This document shows positions 1 through 7,556 of a stretch of 64,000 bases of DNA, one piece after another. The translations under genes and the position numbers were made by a program. Position 1 is the stretch's first letter. Every line of letters starts with the position of its first letter. The stretch is from Paenibacillus barengoltzii NBRC 101215 (lineage in GTDB: Bacteria; Bacillota; Bacilli; Paenibacillales; Paenibacillaceae). The notes beneath the pieces are model-generated. The model was not told the DNA's origin, did not search any database, and saw nothing but the letters and a program-made list of their open reading frames with translations. The stretch is taken from positions 1 through 64,000 of the forward strand of contig NZ_BILV01000011.1 in NCBI RefSeq assembly GCF_004000745.1, read 5' to 3'.

Positions 1-340
1 GTTATTACCTTATCGGCGACAACTTTTATATCATATCATGTCAGCAAGATTCATTGCAAGAAGTAATTCTTACCAATTCGCTTACCGCCTACCGTTCAAC
101 CGGCAGGACATTTAATATATCACATCAGCAGGGCTCTCATCAAGGCGTAAGTTTTTCCAAATCACTTCGATGATCGCTTATTGATGACCGACTCTTGCTC
201 AACATCGTTAGGATGCCATTGCATAGGGCGGATTATTAATATATCACTCACATAAGTTACCCAGCAAGAAGTAAATCCTTCCAGTCCTTTGTGACCGCCG
301 GTTTTTCGGCCGGATTCATAGATTACCACGGTGGCGAACC
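1..340. repeat. Two diverged direct-repeat copies, noncoding
   Basis: No convincing gene lies in the first 390 bases. Read on the minus strand, two segments (about 340-230 and about 105-40) share a layout: a CCGG/GAA/CGG palindromic block, then GGCGGT, then a nearly identical run ending TTACTTCTTGC. A shared GTGATATATTAA run occurs in both, after copy one and before copy two. A 67-codon frame over copy one has only a TTG start and the equivalent frame of copy two contains stops, so I treat this as a diverged repeat. Its role is unknown. Confidence 0.35.
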
Positions 341-389
341 TAAAGCAACCATAATCTTTTTCCAAATTAAATCCCTGTGATTAGAAATG

Positions 390-424
390 AAAGACCATTG
401 TCCCAGAGGACAATGGCCTTTTTC
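390..424 (-). terminator. Terminator after ectD
   Basis: A perfect 9-bp stem (CCATTGTCC with GGACAATGG, loop about 4 nt) lies just past the ectD stop. On the minus strand it is followed by TCTTTCATTT. The plus strand reads into TTTTT, so it could work in both directions. It marks the end of the ehu-ect operon. Confidence 0.75.
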
Positions 425-430
425 CATGAA

Positions 431-1339
431 TTAGATCCCTTGACGGGTCGCTATAAACTCGGGTCTCGGGTTTTGTCCGGAATACGGCTGAACCACCTTA
501 TTCTCCACACTGTTATATACCATAAAAATATTACTGCGAGGATACGGCGTAATATTACTATTGGATCCATGCATGATATTGCAATCAAACAATAGAATTG
601 AGCCGGCTGGTCCCACAGGGGTGTCAATGCCAAAGCGCTTTACCATTTCGGTAAGGCTTTTATGATCGGGAACACCGTACTGCTGTTTGCGAAGCGACTC
701 TTTATAATGGTCATCCGGCGTTTGACCGATACAAGGCACAAAGATATGCTGCGAGCCGGGAAGCACCATCAACGGACCGTTAAACGCATAGTTATCTTCC
801 AGCGCGATAGAGCAGCTGAGTGCTCTCATTCGAGGCATCCCATCCTCCACATGCCATGTTTCAAAATCCGAGTGCCAATAAAACTCCTTGCCCGTAAATC
901 CAGGCTTATAATTGATCCGAGATTGATGGATGTAAACGGAGCTGCCTAGAAGGAATTCGATGATCGCCAGAAGCCGCGGATGCTGTGACAGCTCGCGAAA
1001 GACCGGCTGGCTTCGGTGGACCGCAAAGATGGACCGCACTTCATCCCCGCCGGGTTCGCGGATAATTTCGTCCGCCTTAAGCCCACGCGAAGATTCTTGC
1101 AAACGCCGTGCTTCTTCTTGGTATCCTTGTAACTCTTCTTCTGCGAAAAAACTTTCCAAGAACAAGTACCCGTTCTTCTGATAAAATTCCACCTGCTCCT
1201 TGCGAATCGGACTCTCCGAGCTCCATTCGGAGTACACCACCAGATCCTGCCGGGGAAGCCATTGGGGATCTGTATCCATCCGAGAGGGGTAAACATCCTT
1301 CGTCAAGTCAAGATCCATAGAAACATGTTGTCCGCGCAT
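431..1339 (-). CDS. ectD: Ectoine hydroxylase
   Basis: Cytoplasmic non-haem Fe(II)/2-oxoglutarate dioxygenase that converts ectoine to 5-hydroxyectoine. The product is 302 residues, normal for EctD. The family signature is visible around residues 153-183 (WHSDFETWH followed by EDGMPRMRALS). The iron ligands would be H156, D158 and H257 (in IMHGSN), and R268 is the likely 2-oxoglutarate contact. It is the last gene of the operon, 39 nt after ectC, with AAAGGATGAAG before its ATG. Its presence means the strain should be able to make hydroxyectoine if the ectB lesion upstream is not real or is bypassed. Confidence 0.96.
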   Translation of the reverse strand: MRGQHVSMDLDLTKDVYPSRMDTDPQWLPRQDLVVYSEWSSESPIRKEQVEFYQKNGYLFLESFFAEEELQGYQEEARRLQESSRGLKADEIIREPGGDEVRSIFAVHRSQPVFRELSQHPRLLAIIEFLLGSSVYIHQSRINYKPGFTGKEFYWHSDFETWHVEDGMPRMRALSCSIALEDNYAFNGPLMVLPGSQHIFVPCIGQTPDDHYKESLRKQQYGVPDHKSLTEMVKRFGIDTPVGPAGSILLFDCNIMHGSNSNITPYPRSNIFMVYNSVENKVVQPYSGQNPRPEFIATRQGI

Positions 1340-1378
1340 TTCACTTCATCCTTTCTAACCTAACATTTTTCAGACAAG

Positions 1379-1756
1379 CTACAACAACGGATAAGTCCCT
1401 TCTTCATCATGCACTTCCCGTCCCGTTAGCGGTGGATTAAACACACAGATCATCCGCATTTGCGATCGCGCCCGCAGGTAGTGCTTTTCATGTCCATCTA
1501 GCGCATACATCATGCCAGGGGTGATTGGATAGGTCTCCCCCCCAATGACTTCAATTTCCCCTTCTCCCTCAATGCAGTAAACAGCTTCCACATGATTTTT
1601 GTACCAAATCAGCGTTTCTGTACCTTCTTTAATCAACGTATCGTTCAGCGAGAACCCCATCTTGTCTTTAGCCAGAAGCAATCTTCGAGAGTTCCAAGTT
1701 TCCGTATCTACGTCATCCAGCGTCCCAACCAAGTTGTTGAGATGTTTAACGATCAT
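1379..1756 (-). CDS. ectC: L-ectoine synthase
   Basis: Cupin-fold enzyme that cyclises N-gamma-acetyl-diaminobutyrate to ectoine, the last step of ectoine synthesis. At 125 residues it has the typical EctC length. It opens with the family-typical [12 protein letters not shown] and contains the cupin-core segments [20 protein letters not shown] and [18 protein letters not shown]. Its ATG overlaps the ectB stop codon (ATGA), so translation is probably coupled to ectB. A GAGGAGG motif inside the end of ectB serves as its ribosome-binding site, so ectC could still be translated even though ectB is out of frame. Confidence 0.96.
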   Translation of the reverse strand: MIVKHLNNLVGTLDDVDTETWNSRRLLLAKDKMGFSLNDTLIKEGTETLIWYKNHVEAVYCIEGEGEIEVIGGETYPITPGMMYALDGHEKHYLRARSQMRMICVFNPPLTGREVHDEEGTYPLL

Positions 1757-3041
1757 ACTGAAGCCTCCTCTGCTAGTTGGTTATAACAATGCTCAAGTAT
1801 TTGAAGACCTTGTTCAAGCGTCTTATTTTCAATCGTTAGCGGCGGCATGAGTTTGGCCACTTCATGGTTCGGACCCGAGGTTTCCAGAATCAAGCCCGAT
1901 GCAAAAGCGAATTCGGCCAACTTCTCCGCCATCCCGGGTTGTTCAAATGCAATGCCTTGAATCATCCCTTTACCGCGAAGTTTCCCACGCAGTGCAGGCT
2001 GATGTTCAATCAACGTCTGCAATGAAGAGGTCATCCGGTTGGCTTTGTCTTCAATTTGCTCCCGAAAATCCTCGGTTTTCCAATAATCCAGGGCTTCCGA
2101 AGCCCCTACAAACCCAAGGTTATTACCTCGAAAGGTTCCGTTATGTTCCCCGGGCTTCCAGGCATCCAGCTCCGGTCTAATTAAGGTAAGCGCTAAGGGC
2201 AAGCCGTAACCACCGATGGATTTGGACAAGCAGATGATGTCCGGCTCGATCCCCGACGTCTCAAAGCTGAAGAACGAACCGGTTCGGCCGCAGCCCATCT
2301 GAATATCATCGAGAATTAACAAAATCCCTTTTTGGCGACAAAGACGTTCCAGTCTCTGCAACCAAGCATCGGAAGCAACGTTTAATCCTCCTTCTCCTTG
2401 AACCGCCTCCACGATAATTGCGGCAGGCAGAGGAACACCGCTCCCCGGATCGTCGAGTAACTTCTCCATATAGGAAATCGTATCGACCGATTCGCCAAAA
2501 TACCCGTCATAAGGCATAAAGACGGAGTGAGTCAAAGCCATTCCTGCCCCTTTACGCTTAAATGCATTTCCCGTGACAGCCAGCGAACCCAGTGTCATCC
2601 CGTGAAAAGCGTTGGTAAAGCTAATGACCGTCGTGCGTCCTGTCACTTTACGGGCAATTTTTAAGGCACTTTCTACAGCATTCGTTCCCGTAGGCCCCGG
2701 AAACATAACTTTGTACTGCAACCCACGCGGCTTTAAAATGACTTCATCGAATTTACTCAAAAAATGCTCTTTGGCATGCGTCGCCATATCCAAACTATGG
2801 GTCACGCCATCATCAAGCAAGTAAGCGATCAACTTATCACGAATCTTACGATTGTTATGACCGTAATTTAAAGCACCGGCACCTGCAAAAAATCGATATA
2901 TTCCCGTTCTTTTGTATCCCAAAGCTTGGCATTCTGCGCCTTGTGAAATACCGTTCTGAAGTTTCGGCAATAGCTTCGGACTTCCGATTCAAGCTGTTCG
3001 AACACGTTCATACTCGGTGTTTCAAGAGTTTGGGTCTGCAT
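1753..3041 (-). pseudogene. ectB: Diaminobutyrate 2-oxoglutarate transaminase, frameshifted
   Basis: PLP enzyme that makes L-2,4-diaminobutyrate from aspartate semialdehyde, the first committed step of ectoine synthesis. The N-terminus (MQTQTLETPSMNVFEQ to KEREYIDF) is in one frame behind a strong GGAGG site. The rest ([14 protein letters not shown] to the end, including the PLP-lysine segment [10 protein letters not shown]) is in another. The switch falls in a T6 tract (A6 on the plus strand, 2887-2892); one more T restores the consensus YIDFFAGAG and gives a 429-residue protein of normal length. As written, translation stops a few codons later (LQVPVL). No other damage is visible, so a sequencing error, a very recent mutation or slippage are all possible. 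Confidence 0.9.
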
Positions 3042-3054
3042 CTCATACCTCCAT

Positions 3055-3564
3055 TTATCGTTGTGGTGTAAAAGGACCAATTCGGTACAACGGCTCCTCC
3101 TCATGATGGATCTCTGGAGGAAACATTTCCGCCTGATATCCGCATATGATCTCAATCGGTACGTCATAAGCCGCGGCTATCCTCGTAAACAGACGGGTCG
3201 AGGCCTCATTACTCCGGGAGATGGTGGCTTCCAAATAAGTTATCGGGGGCGCCGCAGTCTCCGAGAGCAGATACGTCAGCATCCGTTTACCGATCCCCTG
3301 CTTTCGATGGGAACCCGCGACCGCGATCTGCCAAACAAACAGTGTATCCGAACAGAGCGGCGATCGGAAGGCGGACAGAAAGCCAACCACCTGCGATCCT
3401 CCCTCTGCAATCACACATGTTTCACGAAAATAATCACATAATACCAAGTAGGCATAAGCCGAATTCAGATCCAACGTTTGACTGTCTCGGACCAGCTGAT
3501 AAACGTCTCGTGCATCTTGAGGATTTGGCCTGCGAATTACAAGCTCGCCATTTGTATTATTCAT
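3055..3564 (-). CDS. ectA: L-2,4-diaminobutyrate gamma-acetyltransferase
   Basis: GNAT-fold acetyltransferase that uses acetyl-CoA to make N-gamma-acetyl-diaminobutyrate, the second step of ectoine synthesis. The length of 169 residues is typical. EctA-family runs are present: VYQLVRDSQTLDLNSAYAYL near the N-terminus, the acetyl-CoA loop SHRKQGIGKRML, and YLEATISRSNEAS. The ATG at 3564 follows AGGTGGCGTCC; an in-frame GTG three codons earlier is possible. It begins 16 nt after ehuA and ends 13 nt before ectB, so it is the junction between the transport and synthesis halves of the operon. Confidence 0.95.
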   Translation of the reverse strand: MNNTNGELVIRRPNPQDARDVYQLVRDSQTLDLNSAYAYLVLCDYFRETCVIAEGGSQVVGFLSAFRSPLCSDTLFVWQIAVAGSHRKQGIGKRMLTYLLSETAAPPITYLEATISRSNEASTRLFTRIAAAYDVPIEIICGYQAEMFPPEIHHEEEPLYRIGPFTPQR

Positions 3565-3580
3565 GGACGCCACCTGCCCA

Positions 3581-4369
3581 TCATGCCATCGAATACACAG
3601 CAGACCGGAAACGTTTTAAGAATGACTGCAACCGTTCCGTTTGCGGGTGTTCAAATATCGCCTCTGGCGTTCCTTCCTCAACGATGTTTCCATCCGCACA
3701 GAAGATCACGCGATCCGCGATTTCTTTAGCGAAGTCCATTTCGTGCGTGATGAGCATCATCGCCATCTCTCCCTCATCCGCAATTTCTCGTATAACCTCC
3801 AGCACTTCGCCAACCAGCTCGGGATCCAACGCCGATGTCACCTCATCCAACACCATGACCTTGGGCCGCATAACGAGCGCTCGAGCCATCGCCACCCGCT
3901 GTTTTTGCCCGCCGGATAATTGAGCGGGGTAATCTGCTAATTTATCGTCCAATCCCACTTTGCGGAGCATCTCAAACGCGCGTTCTTCCGCTTCTTCTTT
4001 GGACAGTTTCAGCACTCTTCTTGGCGCTTCCGTTATATTCTGCAGCACCGTTCTATGCGGGAATAAATTAAAATGTTGAAAAACCATTCCTACATGGCCC
4101 CTCATTTCATGTAAATGCTTCTCATTGGCACGAACCAACCGCCCTTTCTTGGACATATGCCACAAATGAACACCGTCAATTTCAATCGTGCCAGTCGTCG
4201 GTTCCTCCAACGTCATCAGCATGCGTCCCAATGTTGTTTTGCCGGAACCGCTTGGACCAATGATCGCTACCTTTTCTCCTGGCGCGATGTCCAAATCGAT
4301 GCCCTTCAGCACCTCACGGTCGCCAAAAGATTTCGTAACACCCGTATATTTCACCATCGGCATAATCAT
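3581..4369 (-). CDS. ehuA: Ectoine/hydroxyectoine ABC transporter ATPase
   Basis: Cytoplasmic ATPase of a polar-amino-acid-type importer. It has Walker A GPSGSGKTT, signature LSGGQKQRVAMAR, Walker B VMVLDEVTSALDP and the switch histidine in LITHEMDF. At about 262 residues it is usual for GlnQ/EhuA proteins. The ATG at 4369 lies 8 nt after GGGGGG; in-frame alternatives are GTG at 4378 and later ATG codons. The family is shared by glutamine, cystine and ectoine importers. The ectoine assignment rests on position: ehuB-C-D are directly upstream and ectABCD directly downstream. Confidence 0.85.
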   Translation of the reverse strand: MIMPMVKYTGVTKSFGDREVLKGIDLDIAPGEKVAIIGPSGSGKTTLGRMLMTLEEPTTGTIEIDGVHLWHMSKKGRLVRANEKHLHEMRGHVGMVFQHFNLFPHRTVLQNITEAPRRVLKLSKEEAEERAFEMLRKVGLDDKLADYPAQLSGGQKQRVAMARALVMRPKVMVLDEVTSALDPELVGEVLEVIREIADEGEMAMMLITHEMDFAKEIADRVIFCADGNIVEEGTPEAIFEHPQTERLQSFLKRFRSAVYSMA

Positions 4370-4385
4370 AAGTATCACCCCCCAT

Positions 4386-5048
4386 TTATTTGCCCCTTTG
4401 GAGATTCATCCGCTTTTCCAATCGCCGGACCAACAGGGAGGACGGATAGCTGATCGCCAGAAACAATAAGCCAACTAACGTATAAGGCTCAAATACCCGG
4501 AAGGATTCCGAAACGATATTTTTCGCGGTCAACAGCAATTCGACCAAGGTAATCGCGGATAAGATCGGCGTTTCTTTAAACATGACAATCAGATAATTGC
4601 CAAGGACCGGGATTATCGGTGGAATGGCTTGCGGAAGAATCACTGAGCGCCAAGTATCCAGCTTGGTATAATTCAGCGCAGTCGCTGCTTCCCATTGCCC
4701 TCGGGGAACAGCCTCAATTCCAGAACGGTAGACCTCCGATAAATACGTGCTGTAGTGGAGACCTAATCCTAAGATCCCTGCATAGAAAGCGGGTAACGAA
4801 ATGCCGGTCATCATCGGTAAACTGTAGTAAATAAAAAATACCTGTACAAGCAACGGGGTGTTTCGTATAAACCCATTAAACCCTTTCGCTGTCAATCGCA
4901 GCCAGACCCATCGAGAGCGTATGGCGAGAGCCAGCAGCAATCCCCCGATCACAGCGCTCAGAAAACCCAACAATGTAGCAATAACCGTCATCCTCAGCGC
5001 GATGAGAAGTTCCGGAAGGATTTCCAAAGCGTAATTCCAATCCCACAT
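4386..5048 (-). CDS. ehuD: Ectoine/hydroxyectoine ABC transporter permease
   Basis: Inner-membrane subunit of the HisM/GlnP permease family, 220 residues. It has the cytoplasmic EAA loop (EAATALNYTKLDTWRSVILP) that contacts the ATPase and about five hydrophobic segments. It starts 3 nt after ehuC behind GGGAGGATG. It pairs with EhuC as a heterodimeric channel. Substrate is inferred from the operon; the permease sequence alone does not separate ectoine from other polar amino-acid substrates. Confidence 0.85.
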   Translation of the reverse strand: MWDWNYALEILPELLIALRMTVIATLLGFLSAVIGGLLLALAIRSRWVWLRLTAKGFNGFIRNTPLLVQVFFIYYSLPMMTGISLPAFYAGILGLGLHYSTYLSEVYRSGIEAVPRGQWEAATALNYTKLDTWRSVILPQAIPPIIPVLGNYLIVMFKETPILSAITLVELLLTAKNIVSESFRVFEPYTLVGLLFLAISYPSSLLVRRLEKRMNLQRGK

Positions 5049-5051
5049 CGG

Positions 5052-5705
5052 TTACATCCTCCCTTCGGACCATTTACGCTCCCACACCCGGATGCCGAAA
5101 GAGACAAGCGACGTCATCACTAAATACATCAGCAAGAGCAAGAGCAAAATCTCTGAAGTCCAGGAAATGTAGTTGTTCCGCAGAACCATCGCTTGGTATG
5201 TGAGATCTGCCATGGTGATGAAGTAGACGAGAGATGTGGATTTAATCAATTCAACAAGCAAATTGCCAAACGGAGGAAGCATTCTTAAGGCGGCTTGAGG
5301 CAAAATGATATAGCTCATTCGCTGCCACGGCGTCATATTTAAGGCGATCGCCGCTTCCCATTGCCCTTTCGGCACGGCCAAGATCGCGCTGCGTACAACC
5401 TCGGATCCATAAGCTCCAAAGTTTAATCCTACCGCCAACACGGCCGCAAGTAACTTGGGAAGTTCAATCCCCGCAAAGGGCAAAGCAAAATACAACCAAA
5501 ACAACTGCACGAGCAAGGACGTCCCACGAAACACCTCGACGTATATTGAAGAGATCCAGCGAATAAGGCGCAACCGGGATAAACTCATCAATCCTGAGGC
5601 GAAGGCTGTTACAACCGCTAGAAGTGTTGCCAAGATAGCGACGGTAACAGTAATTTTGGCTCCTTCTAGTAGAGTGGGGATAAAATCAATCCAGGATTCT
5701 GGCAT
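5052..5705 (-). CDS. ehuC: Ectoine/hydroxyectoine ABC transporter permease
   Basis: First of two permease subunits (217 residues, HisM/GlnP family), with the EAA loop EAAIALNMTPWQRMSYIILP and several membrane segments beginning around residue 15. Its ATG lies 1 nt from the ehuB stop behind GCGGAGG, so the two are almost certainly co-translated. It resembles EhuD in the core, as expected for paired subunits. Confidence 0.85.
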   Translation of the reverse strand: MPESWIDFIPTLLEGAKITVTVAILATLLAVVTAFASGLMSLSRLRLIRWISSIYVEVFRGTSLLVQLFWLYFALPFAGIELPKLLAAVLAVGLNFGAYGSEVVRSAILAVPKGQWEAAIALNMTPWQRMSYIILPQAALRMLPPFGNLLVELIKSTSLVYFITMADLTYQAMVLRNNYISWTSEILLLLLLMYLVMTSLVSFGIRVWERKWSEGRM

Positions 5706-5706
5706 A

Positions 5707-6600
5707 TTATCCTCCGCAAAGCTCGGCTGCTGTCATGTCTCCGGGCAGTTCCTGCTCTGTGAATCCGAATTGCTGCAAGATTTCCAAGAGCTCGCCCGAT
5801 TCCTTCATCTTGGCCAGTTCCGCGTTATAAGCCTCTTGAAACTCCTTATCCGCCAAACGGAACGCCGTTGCCCCGTAACCGCGAACACTTTGACCGTCAA
5901 TCACCGGTTGCGTAAACTCGCTTACTCTTTCGATGTCTTGATCCCCCGCAGATTCAAGCATGGCCTGCAAGGAAGGTCCCGTCATCGTGATCGCTTCGAC
6001 ACGTCCAGATTGAAGCGCGCTAATGGCCGACGCCTGATCTGGAACTTGAATGATACGTTCATCCGGTACACCGGATTTCTGCAAATAACCGATTTCGACT
6101 GCACCAGTCATTACGGCAACCCGTGCTTTTTCGTTATTAGCGATATCTTCATAGCTGCCGAGGCCGAGAGGATTCCCTTTTTTGACGGCAATCGCTTCAC
6201 CTATGCTATACTCCGGGTTGGCAAACAACACGGCTTCACACCGTTCCGGGTTAACGAACATTCCAGCGGTAATCAGATCAAATCGGTTCGCCTGCAAACC
6301 GGCAATTAAGGAACCGAATTCCGTCAACTCCCCCTTCATCTCGTGAATGCCCAGCCTTTGGAGAATTACTCGTGCGATCTCCACCGCTTCACCGGTGAGT
6401 TCTCCGTTAGCATCTTTGTAGGCATAAGGCTTCTCATTAGCGAACCCAACCGTTATAGACCCGTTTTGAATTGCCTTCGCCAGCGTCCCTTCTGCCTTAG
6501 AATCCGACTCATTTCCTGAATCAGCGTTCTGCCCTGAGTTGCAGGCAGTTAACGATACCGCTACTAGCAATGAAATCAACAACCATGACACTTTCCTCAA
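5707..6600 (-). CDS. ehuB: Ectoine/hydroxyectoine-binding lipoprotein
   Basis: Extracellular solute-binding protein (SBP family 3) anchored as a lipoprotein: a hydrophobic signal ends at the lipobox SLTAC, giving a cysteine near residue 20. The mature part has EhuB-like runs such as GITVGFANEKPYAY-type N-terminal strand, EFGSLIAGLQANRFDLITAGMF and NPERCEAVLFANPEY. 297 residues is normal. The only sensible start is TTG at 6600, preceded by GTGAGG. It is the first gene of the operon and lies downstream of the c-di-AMP riboswitch and two terminators. Confidence 0.88.
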   Translation of the reverse strand: MRKVSWLLISLLVAVSLTACNSGQNADSGNESDSKAEGTLAKAIQNGSITVGFANEKPYAYKDANGELTGEAVEIARVILQRLGIHEMKGELTEFGSLIAGLQANRFDLITAGMFVNPERCEAVLFANPEYSIGEAIAVKKGNPLGLGSYEDIANNEKARVAVMTGAVEIGYLQKSGVPDERIIQVPDQASAISALQSGRVEAITMTGPSLQAMLESAGDQDIERVSEFTQPVIDGQSVRGYGATAFRLADKEFQEAYNAELAKMKESGELLEILQQFGFTEQELPGDMTAAELCGG

Positions 6601-6710
6601 CCATCCTCACAGCCTTTCTTTCCTATTTTTTGCATCGGTTTAGTAGGTTTTGAATCAAGTTCAATTCCGAAGCCCAGCCCCCCTCCTTTCTTCTTCATGT
6701 CGGGGTAAAT

Positions 6711-6762
6711 AAAAAGAGACCCCTCGCTTGGGGGAAAGCATAGCTCCGCCAGCAGGGGTCCA
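6711..6762 (-). terminator. Second leader hairpin before ehuB
   Basis: On the minus strand GACCCCTGCT pairs with AGCGAGGGGTC across a 21-nt loop and is followed by TCTTTTTATT. This is a second intrinsic-terminator-like structure, downstream of the riboswitch terminator and about 110 nt before ehuB. No second aptamer could be recognised. It may be a fail-safe terminator or part of an additional control step. Confidence 0.6.
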
Positions 6763-6765
6763 CAC

Positions 6766-6798
6766 AAAAAAATATAAAATGGCCCTTAATAAGGGCCA
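6766..6798 (-). terminator. Riboswitch expression-platform terminator
   Basis: GGCCCTT-ATT-AAGGGCC followed on the minus strand by ATTTTATATTTTTTT, directly 3' of the ydaO-type aptamer. This is the expected off-switch: with c-di-AMP bound, the terminator forms and the ehu-ect operon is silent. Confidence 0.85.
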
Positions 6799-6836
6799 TG
6801 GAAGTTTTCGTGAAGTTAATTGAAACTAGACCCATC

Positions 6837-6958
6837 CACTGCTGACGAGGTTAGCTGACGGACTCGGGTAAGATGGTACCCTACAATCGTTAAAGAATGA
6901 TTCGCCCCAAAAAATGGTTCCCCCGCTTTCCAGTAATGAACTGGAAACTAAGCGTGTG
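6837..6958 (-). promoter_or_regulatory. Cyclic-di-AMP (ydaO/yuaA) riboswitch
   Basis: On the minus strand the conserved blocks of this class appear in order: GCGGGGGAACC, ATTTTTTGGGGCGAATC, GTAGGG, ACCATCTTACCCGAGTCCG and TCAGCTAACCTCG. It starts next to the predicted transcription start and is followed by a terminator. Known members bind c-di-AMP and switch off potassium uptake, osmolyte uptake and cell-wall genes. Here the output is osmolyte import and synthesis, which fits that logic. Confidence 0.92.
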
Positions 6959-6961
6959 TCT

Positions 6962-6990
6962 ATAGTAAAGGCTATTCCAGTCAATGTCAA
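6962..6990 (-). promoter_or_regulatory. Sigma-A promoter of the ehu-ect operon
   Basis: TTGACA (minus strand, 6990-6985), 17-nt spacer, TACTAT (6967-6962). Transcription would start near 6955, at the 5' edge of the riboswitch. The stretch 6991-7090 beyond it holds no further signal I recognise. Confidence 0.8.
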
Positions 6991-7090
6991 CCCATTATCT
7001 GTAATTTTAACATTTAAACTGTTAATTCATCATATGAAGGATGGAAGATTCAACCCAAATCTCTGGATGGATCCCCGCCCCCAGGCTTCA

Positions 7091-7360
7091 TTATGATTCC
7101 AGTTGGTTTTCCACTTCTGCCAATGCAGCTTGATCCTCGGCCAAGTCTTCTTTGGCCCGTTCGATCGGTTCCGGATTCATCCGGCCTTCGGCCTGGGAGA
7201 TGGCGTTTTCCGCTTTTTCGATCGCGTTGCGTGCCCCCTCCAACGTTTCTTCACGAGGATGCGATTGAGCTTGGGTCACCGCGCGATGCGCTTTTTTGAC
7301 CGATTGTTGTGCAAGTGAAATTGGATTTTGGGATTGTAAGCTGGAAAATGGATTTTCCAT
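7091..7360 (-). CDS. Small coiled-coil protein, function unknown
   Basis: 89 residues from an ATG at 7360 that sits 7 nt after GAGGAGG. I do not recognise the family. The sequence is rich in Ala, Glu and Gln with heptad-like spacing from about residue 20 to the end (segments such as AQQSVKKAHRAVTQAQ and ARNAIEKAENAISQAEGR), suggesting two or three amphipathic helices and a helical bundle or coiled coil. There is no signal peptide or membrane segment. It lies between the ehu promoter and the divergent aminopeptidase gene. Codon use and the good ribosome-binding site make it likely to be real. Confidence 0.7.
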   Translation of the reverse strand: MENPFSSLQSQNPISLAQQSVKKAHRAVTQAQSHPREETLEGARNAIEKAENAISQAEGRMNPEPIERAKEDLAEDQAALAEVENQLES

Positions 7361-7556
7361 GTTCAGTTCCTCCTCGAGCAATGATGAGATTAGGATGTGA
7401 AAATACAGCTCAAATCATGCACGATTTATGGCATATCCAATAGAACCTATGCGCTTCCCATCACTAACTTTTTCTCTCTCCGCTAGTTCCATGCTACAAT
7501 AAGTCTTGTTTGCAATTCCGGAAATACGAATATTATTGAACCTATTGGAGGAATAC

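Noticed and set aside
162-365. 67-codon minus-strand frame
   Set aside because: It starts at TTG without a ribosome-binding site, resembles no family, and the paralogous copy nearby has stops. Treated as part of a noncoding repeat.
3342-3923. 193-codon plus-strand frame opposite ectA/ehuA
   Set aside because: It is antisense to two well-identified genes and shows no family motif or ribosome-binding site.
6914-7096. 60-codon plus-strand frame
   Set aside because: It runs through the ehu promoter and riboswitch on the opposite strand, with no ribosome-binding site.
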